NCBI GenBank assembly: GCA_037013495.1
Contig: CM072806.1
Span: forward strand, 248,001-312,000
Source of the DNA: Hippophae tibetana
Taxonomy: Eukaryota > Streptophyta > Magnoliopsida > Rosales > Elaeagnaceae
Direction of reading: 5' to 3'
DNA length: 64,000 bases
Below are positions 58,451 to 64,000 of this stretch, in pieces (the first letter of the stretch is position 1; each line of letters starts with the position of its first letter). Both the position numbers and the translations under genes were made by a program. A model generated the notes under the pieces. It did not search any database, had not been told where the DNA came from, and was given only the letters and a program-made list of their open reading frames with translations.

Positions 58451-59607
58451 CTAAAAGTAATTAAAAAAAATGAAAATTAACATATATGCCCACTTTCTTT
58501 TTCTAGCAAAAACTCATTTTCTTCACACATGTCAACCATCTACGCTGCTGTACAATAAGTAATGTACCACATATATACAGCTATACAACTAATGTATAAC
58601 TAGGGCACAAAGTGAGAATATGTGAAAAAGTTGAGGTTTTCTTAGAAAGCTGATATACAAGCCAATTGCGCATAACAGAATATAGATAAGAGAAACGAAT
58701 CTAACAGTAGCTGATTTCATGAAACCATTACCTAGAGTACATGGAACAAGATAGAGCAACGCAGGTTGTCCATTGCCGTTCATCATATATAAGCCAATAT
58801 AAGTAAGAAAAAGGCCTGGAAAATAAAAGAACCTCTTTCAGTATCAGCAGAAAAACAACTAGGAAATTACGGAAAGAATTAGGTGCAGCAAATCTTTTAC
58901 AGGCCAGACTAGAATGATATGAATAGTTGTCCCACATGTACAGAGATATATTGACTACGGAGCATTAAGTTGGACCACATGTACATAGATATATTGACTA
59001 TGGAGCATTGAAAGGAAAAAGTAACTATACACAACTATGAACCAAACCAAATGAAACTAAAACAGCGGAAGGGTTTATCCATGCTTTAGAAAGACAGAAA
59101 ATACGCCCCAAACAAAGAACACAGAAGAGATATTTTGTCTGCAGACTCCATTTAAGTACTCAAAATTTACAATTGTTTGCATTTTACTGCACTTTCATGT
59201 AAATGTCAGCTTGATTACAGGACTCTTAACAGCCAAATATTTGTCAGAAAGCTATTTTCAGCCATCATTTGCATGCCCACCGCCTGAGAGTATTTTGACA
59301 GAACTATTTTTTTTGGAAATAGGAAACTATTAGTTTTGTCCAAATGTTTCATATAAACTTTTCTACAACCCACAAAAAAAAGGGAAAAATACTTTTCAAG
59401 CATCCCAAAATCAGAGCAAGCTTCTTATATTTCGAGTTTCACATCTTACCCATCAGAGGAAGACATTAGTTGTCCCAATTAATCAAAACAAAGTAAATTA
59501 ACTAATAAAGAAACTACGTTCAAAAAGAGAACTCACCAACTCCATAGCCAATGACCAACCAAATAAAATATCCACCTACTATACCCTTCATATTCTCTTT
59601 GTCGTAT
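58332..59607 (-). CDS. SPPL: Second SPPL gene copy, last three exons (rest beyond right edge)
   Basis: Exons 59607-59537, 58815-58732 and 58450-58332 correspond exactly in length (71 and 84 bp) and phase to exons 12 and 13 of the first SPPL gene, and to its exon 14. They encode [33 protein letters not shown] with the PAL motif, and [18 protein letters not shown] with a distinct tail ending RHVA before TAA (58334-58332). All splice sites are GT-AG and no stop is seen. Introns and 3' UTR also resemble the first copy, so this is a tandem duplicate. Exons 1-11 would lie right of 64000, beyond copia C; alternatively the copy is 5'-truncated. Confidence 0.88.
58732..58815 (-). CDS. SPPL: Second SPPL copy, exon 13 equivalent (PAL)
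   Basis: An 84-bp exon, acceptor TTCCAG, donor G|GTAATG, encoding [14 protein letters not shown]. Confidence 0.9.
59537..59607 (-). CDS. SPPL: Second SPPL copy, exon 12 equivalent
   Basis: A 71-bp exon, acceptor GTCTCAG, donor G|GTGAG. Encodes [20 protein letters not shown]. Confidence 0.88.
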
Positions 59608-60593
59608 CTGAGACAAGCAAAACCACAACTTCTTAGCATACAGGAAATACATGAAAACAAAATAAATGTTTTCCAACAAAAAATGAAAGCATGGAACTGC
59701 CTTATGGTTTCTAAAATTTAAACAGACTTCCTTAGTTTAACTAAAAATTGAGAATTGATACTTTATTAGCAGATGTGAAGTCATAAACAAGTTATTTGCT
59801 TTAATCCATTAAGAGCTAACACTCAGATAGTTGACTAACTAGGATTTAGTTTCCTTTTTTTCTATATTGGCTAATAGTAAGAGTATTAGTTGTATCTCTC
59901 AATTAGCCGTCAATTTTTCTAACTTTTAGTCCTATTTATACTGCTGTACAAACATTTGAAATGAGTAGAGAAAAATAAAATTAATATTCAATTTATCTCT
60001 CAATATTTATTTCATGGTATTAGAGCATTTTTGAAATGCAATTTTACAAACCGTCTCAAATCGTTGGTCGCAGCACCATTCTTGGCCAAAAATACTGGTA
60101 ATGGTAGAGAGCTTGGAGGAGGTGATAAGAAGAAGTCCTGAATCCAGCACAAACTCCATCAACTTTAAAATCCAAAACCTCAATCTGTACTATCTCAAGG
60201 ACTGGTCCCAATCGATCTATCAAACCAAGCGTCCTCTATCATCTCAATCAGCCTCATCTCCATAGAATCGAGAAACCCAAGTTGCCTCTGTTCCAACAAC
60301 CCAGGCATCACCAATTCATCTGGTTCATCTCAGCTACCCACGAGTTGACAATGTTGTAATTTTAAATTGGAAACTTCACCTTTTCAATTTTTTTTAGTCC
60401 ACGTTCAAATACAGGTTGATTGATTAAATTATTACCATTTACAGGTGAATACCAGCATCAATTTATAAAGAGTACAAAAGGAACGAGTGTCTTTATCAGC
60501 CTTCAAAGAAAAAACCCACTCAGTTTCCATTGACTTGGATTTAAAGCACTCACTTTCTCTTTCTCACCTCTCTCACGCAAAAACCGAACATCA

Positions 60594-61150
60594 ATGGCCA
60601 CAGAAAAACCTGTCATGACTAGTTCTAACGGAGGTTCCACCGAGAACAATATTTTGCTCATCACCGGTCACAAATTAAATGGACACAATTACCTTCAGGA
60701 GTCCCAATCCGTCAAGATGTTTATATGCGCAAAGATGAAAGACGATTACCTCACGGGAGCTGCAGCAGCCCCAAATAAAGATGATCCGAAATACAAAACA
60801 TGAAAATCCAAGAACAATATGATGATGTCTAACAAATAGAATCTTGTACAAACAAATTGTTGAAAAGAAGCGGGTTTTTAAATTTTTAACAGGGCTCAAC
60901 AAAGATCTTGATGATGTGCGAGACAAAATTCTAGGAACAAAGCCTTTACTAACCATTCGTGAAACCTTCTCCGAAGTTGCCAAGAGGAGAGTTGAAAAAA
61001 GGTGATGATAGGTTCTCAATTTGTCATTTCACTGACTAGAGAAGGGTTTTCACTTGCTGTTCGAGGACACCAACAATCTCAGAATGCAGACAACCGTCCC
61101 CGAAAAGAAAAACCTTGGTGTGATCATTGTCGTAGACCTGATCACACTAA
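60594..61150 (+). pseudogene. Element C gag
   Basis: The start ATGGCCACAGAAAAACC is intact, with [13 protein letters not shown] close to A and B. A TGA at about 60801, then a deletion near 60835 that removes about 240 bp relative to B, then [19 protein letters not shown]. The zinc knuckle CDHCRRPDHTKEIC at about 61120 is complete in this copy. Confidence 0.85.
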
Positions 61151-64000
61151 GGAAATCTGCTGAAAAATTCGTGGAAAGCCAACTGATTGGAAGCCATCCT
61201 CGGCACGACACACCAACAAAGAAAACCATGGAAATACTGCCTCAACAACCCTTAGAACTGCTTCACCTAAATCTGTCCTATTTAGCAAGGAACAGATCGA
61301 TCTCATCTAGAAAATAATTGGACAATCCTTTTCAACATCATTTGCTACTATAGCTCATATAGGTAACACCCTCAAGGCTCTTAGTGTCAGACCACAAGAT
61401 AGATGATGCTTCTTTTCTCATGAATCTTAAAACTTATCAAGAAGAACACACTGTTAGAATTACCGATGGATCAATATCCAAAGTAACAAGAATTGGTTCA
61501 GCAAAAATTTCAAATTCCTTTATTCTTGATTCTACCATTCTTGTTCCCATCCTTAATTGTAATATCTTATCAATTACTAAACTAACCCATGATAAAAATT
61601 GTGTGGCTATATTTGTTCATAATTTATGTGAATTTTAGGATTTGGATTTGACGAAAATGATTGACCATGCTTAAGAGTGCTCAGGACTCTATCTCCTTAA
61701 AGTGAAGACCCTCTAGTAAGACAAGTTCTCCAAGCCGTGTCTAAGGTTTCTTATCAGAATAAAACTTTGTTAAATCTTAAGTACAATAACGATGGTGAAA
61801 TCATGTTGAATTATTATCGCCTCGGTCATCCTAATTTCATGTATTTGAAAAAACTTTTCCCTCAATTATTTAGAAATAAAAATTCAATGATATTCAATGT
61901 GAAGTATGTCAATTTCAAAACATGTTAGAAATTCATATCCCAATCTTTTACATACAAAATCACATCCTTTCTCACTAATTGACACTAATATTTGGGACCT
62001 TCTCGAATAAAAAATATAACAAAGACACGTTGGTTCATTTCATTTGTAGATGATCAAACTCGAATCACTTGGTTATCTCATGAAATAAAAATCTAAAACA
62101 GGTCAAATCTTTAAAAATTTAAATACCATGATTCAAACCCAATTTCAAACTAACAATACTAAAGAATACTTCGCTTCAATTCTTAGTTATTATTTGTTAA
62201 GTCATAGGATTGTCCATCTAAGCTCTTGTGTTGATACACCTCAGCAAAACGGGGTGGCTAAAAGGAAAAATAGGTATCTTCTCGAGGTAGTTAGATCACT
62301 TATGTTCACAACTCATGTTCCTAAATGTTTATGGGGAGAAACTGTCCTTATGGCTACCTATCTTATCAATAGGATGCGCTTTTGTGTTCTCACTTTCAAA
62401 ACACCTATCAGTACTCTACTTGAGTCATACTCACACACAAGAATTGTGTCCAACATTTCCTTTACAATATTTAGAAGTTCTACTTATGTCCATGTACATC
62501 ATAGACGTAAACTTGATCCCCAAGCCATCAAATGCATATTTCTAGGGTATTCATTAAACCAGTAAGGATACAATAACTTATCACCTATCACAAAATGGTT
62601 CTACAATACAATGGATGTCACATTCTTTAAACAATATTTGTACAATCACAAACCTGCCATTTAGGGGGAAAACATGAATACCAACTTTGAAATAACATCA
62701 CCACTCATTCATCACTTTTATCCGAACAAATAGTGATTCCCACACATTCTGTCTCAAATCATATCCCTCAAATTCTAGATAGTGAATCAGTGTCTCAAAC
62801 TCTTCTGTCGACAGATCCTCAAAACCTCCACATCCCAAATAGTGATCTTTTTAACTCTAGGAGGAGAAGAACTCAAGAGGGAACGAAGAACCGAGCATAC
62901 CTTGAGCCAGTAAACCCAACCTGAGTACATGTCACTCTGACAATTCACAAGGTAACATCACTGAACCTCCTAATATTGAGTTGCCTCCTAATGATTTGAA
63001 TTGGCCAATAAATATAAGGAAATGTATAAGATCTTGTACAAACCACCCCATCTACAACTTTGTTTTCTATAAAAGTCTCTCACGAAGTTATAAGACATTT
63101 ATCAACAACCTTGATCAGATACAGGTTCCTAATTTTGTTCGTGAACCTTTTCAAGTATCTAAATGTAAGACAACTTTTCTTGCAGAACTTAGTGCCTTGA
63201 GAAAAACAATACTTGGGAGATCACAGAACTACCACCATAAAAGCGAGTTGTCGGGTGTAAGTGGATTTTTACAATCAAACATAAAGCAGATGGAAATGTA
63301 GAAATATTCGAGGCTCGCCTTGTGGCTAAGGGATTCACTCAAGCATACGAGATTGACTATCAGGAAACGTTTGCACCTGTAGCAAAGCTCAACACTGTTC
63401 ATGTCCTCTCTTTGACATCTAGCTTGGATTGACCTCTTTACCAATTAGATGTCAAAAATGCATTTCTCAACGGTGATCTCGAAGAAGTCTACATAGACAT
63501 CCCTCTTGGAATTGAATTTCCTCCTCTAACCAATAGAGTCTGCAAACTTAAGAAATCGTTATATGGATTGAAGCAATCTTCACATGCTTGGTTCGATAGG
63601 TTTTCTAAAGTTCTGAAAAAATAAAGGTACAATCAATGCCAAGTAGATCACACACTTTTCGAAAACATTTCTGCAATGACAAAATAGTTATCATAATTGT
63701 GTACGTAGATGATATTGTTCTGATTGGTAATTCTACAATTGAGATGAATAAACTCAAGGAGTTCCTAGCCAAGGAATTTGAGATCAAAGATCTAGGAAAT
63801 CTCAAATATTACCTATGAATGGAAGTAACCTGAACAAAGAAAGACATTTTTATATCTCAAAGGAAATATGTACTTGATCTTCTGAAGGGAACTGGAATGA
63901 TGAGATGTAAACTGACAGAAACTCCGATGGACAACGTCCGTTATCAAAGATTAGTGAGAAAACTCATTTACATATCCCACACTAGACTAGATATTGGTTT
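61151..64000 (+). pseudogene. Element C protease-integrase-RT remnant
   Basis: The protease catalytic segment is missing: the sequence passes from the linker directly to SDHKIDDASFLMN at 61387. Integrase pieces lie at 61740-61930 and 62128-62565 ([13 protein letters not shown]). RT starts at about 63200 with [33 protein letters not shown] and [10 protein letters not shown] near 63705. Stops and small indels are frequent. RNase H and the 3' LTR lie beyond the window. Confidence 0.86.

Larger units (their letters stand above)
59830..64000 (+). mobile_element. Ty1/copia retrotransposon C, decayed, runs off the window
   Basis: The 5' LTR, about 59830-60014 (left end uncertain), shares the TTAGTCCTATTTATACTG...ACAAACATTTGAAAT block with elements A and B. 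The primer site TGGTATTAGAGC is at 60015-60026. Gag and pol remnants follow in order to the window end. It lies upstream of exon 12 of the second SPPL copy and antisense to it, so probably in its intron 11. Confidence 0.88.

Overview
This is nuclear DNA of a flowering plant, most likely a eudicot. It is AT-rich, has spliced genes with GT-AG introns, and is dense in Ty1/copia retrotransposons primed by initiator-Met tRNA, with one degraded Ty3/gypsy element and small DNA transposons. I cannot fix the species from sequence alone. No bacterial or organellar gene order, CRISPR array, rRNA or tRNA gene is visible.

Cellular genes. (1) 2-280 (+) is the 3' part of a DIR1-like non-specific lipid-transfer protein gene. 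(2) 1670-29686 (-) is the main gene: a signal peptide peptidase-like intramembrane aspartyl protease (SPPL, PA-domain type). I reassembled it from 14 exons with consistent splice phases, giving a predicted 538-residue protein with its YD, GFGD and PAL motifs. It covers 28 kb because its introns hold transposons. (3) 58332-59607 (-) is the last three exons of a second, tandem SPPL copy whose 5' part would lie beyond the right edge. (4) 30055-30573 (-) is an unrecognised broken reading frame.

Mobile DNA by region. Intron 11 (2780-3553) holds a foldback MITE with a target duplication. Intron 10 (3694-9666) holds a terminal-inverted-repeat element (3770-8980, matched 10-bp target duplication) that was itself invaded by copia element A (4302-8794, -). 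Intron 8 (9900-19837) holds copia B (14441-19625, +), a copia 3'-end fragment H (about 11600-12840), and two short LTR-like repeat pairs. Introns 3 and 4 hold a 415-bp tandem duplication, a foldback and a small DNA transposon. Between the two SPPL genes lie, in order: copia D (30950-35975, -), apparently intact and very young, nested inside an older copia fragment E (30914-37690); AT-rich spacer; a decayed gypsy element F (42560-48170, -); and a Tnt1-like copia G (50650-56088, +) with many nonsense codons. Copia C (about 59830 to the end, +) sits upstream of exon 12 of the second SPPL copy. A, B and C belong to one family.

How it fits together. The window is a tandem SPPL locus remodelled by repeated retrotransposition. 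The first SPPL gene keeps an open reading frame and good splice sites despite about 10 kb of copia sequence in its introns. D, with LTRs that look identical and a full-length polyprotein, is the only element that looks capable of autonomous movement. I found no evidence of a new defence, biosynthetic or other multi-gene system.
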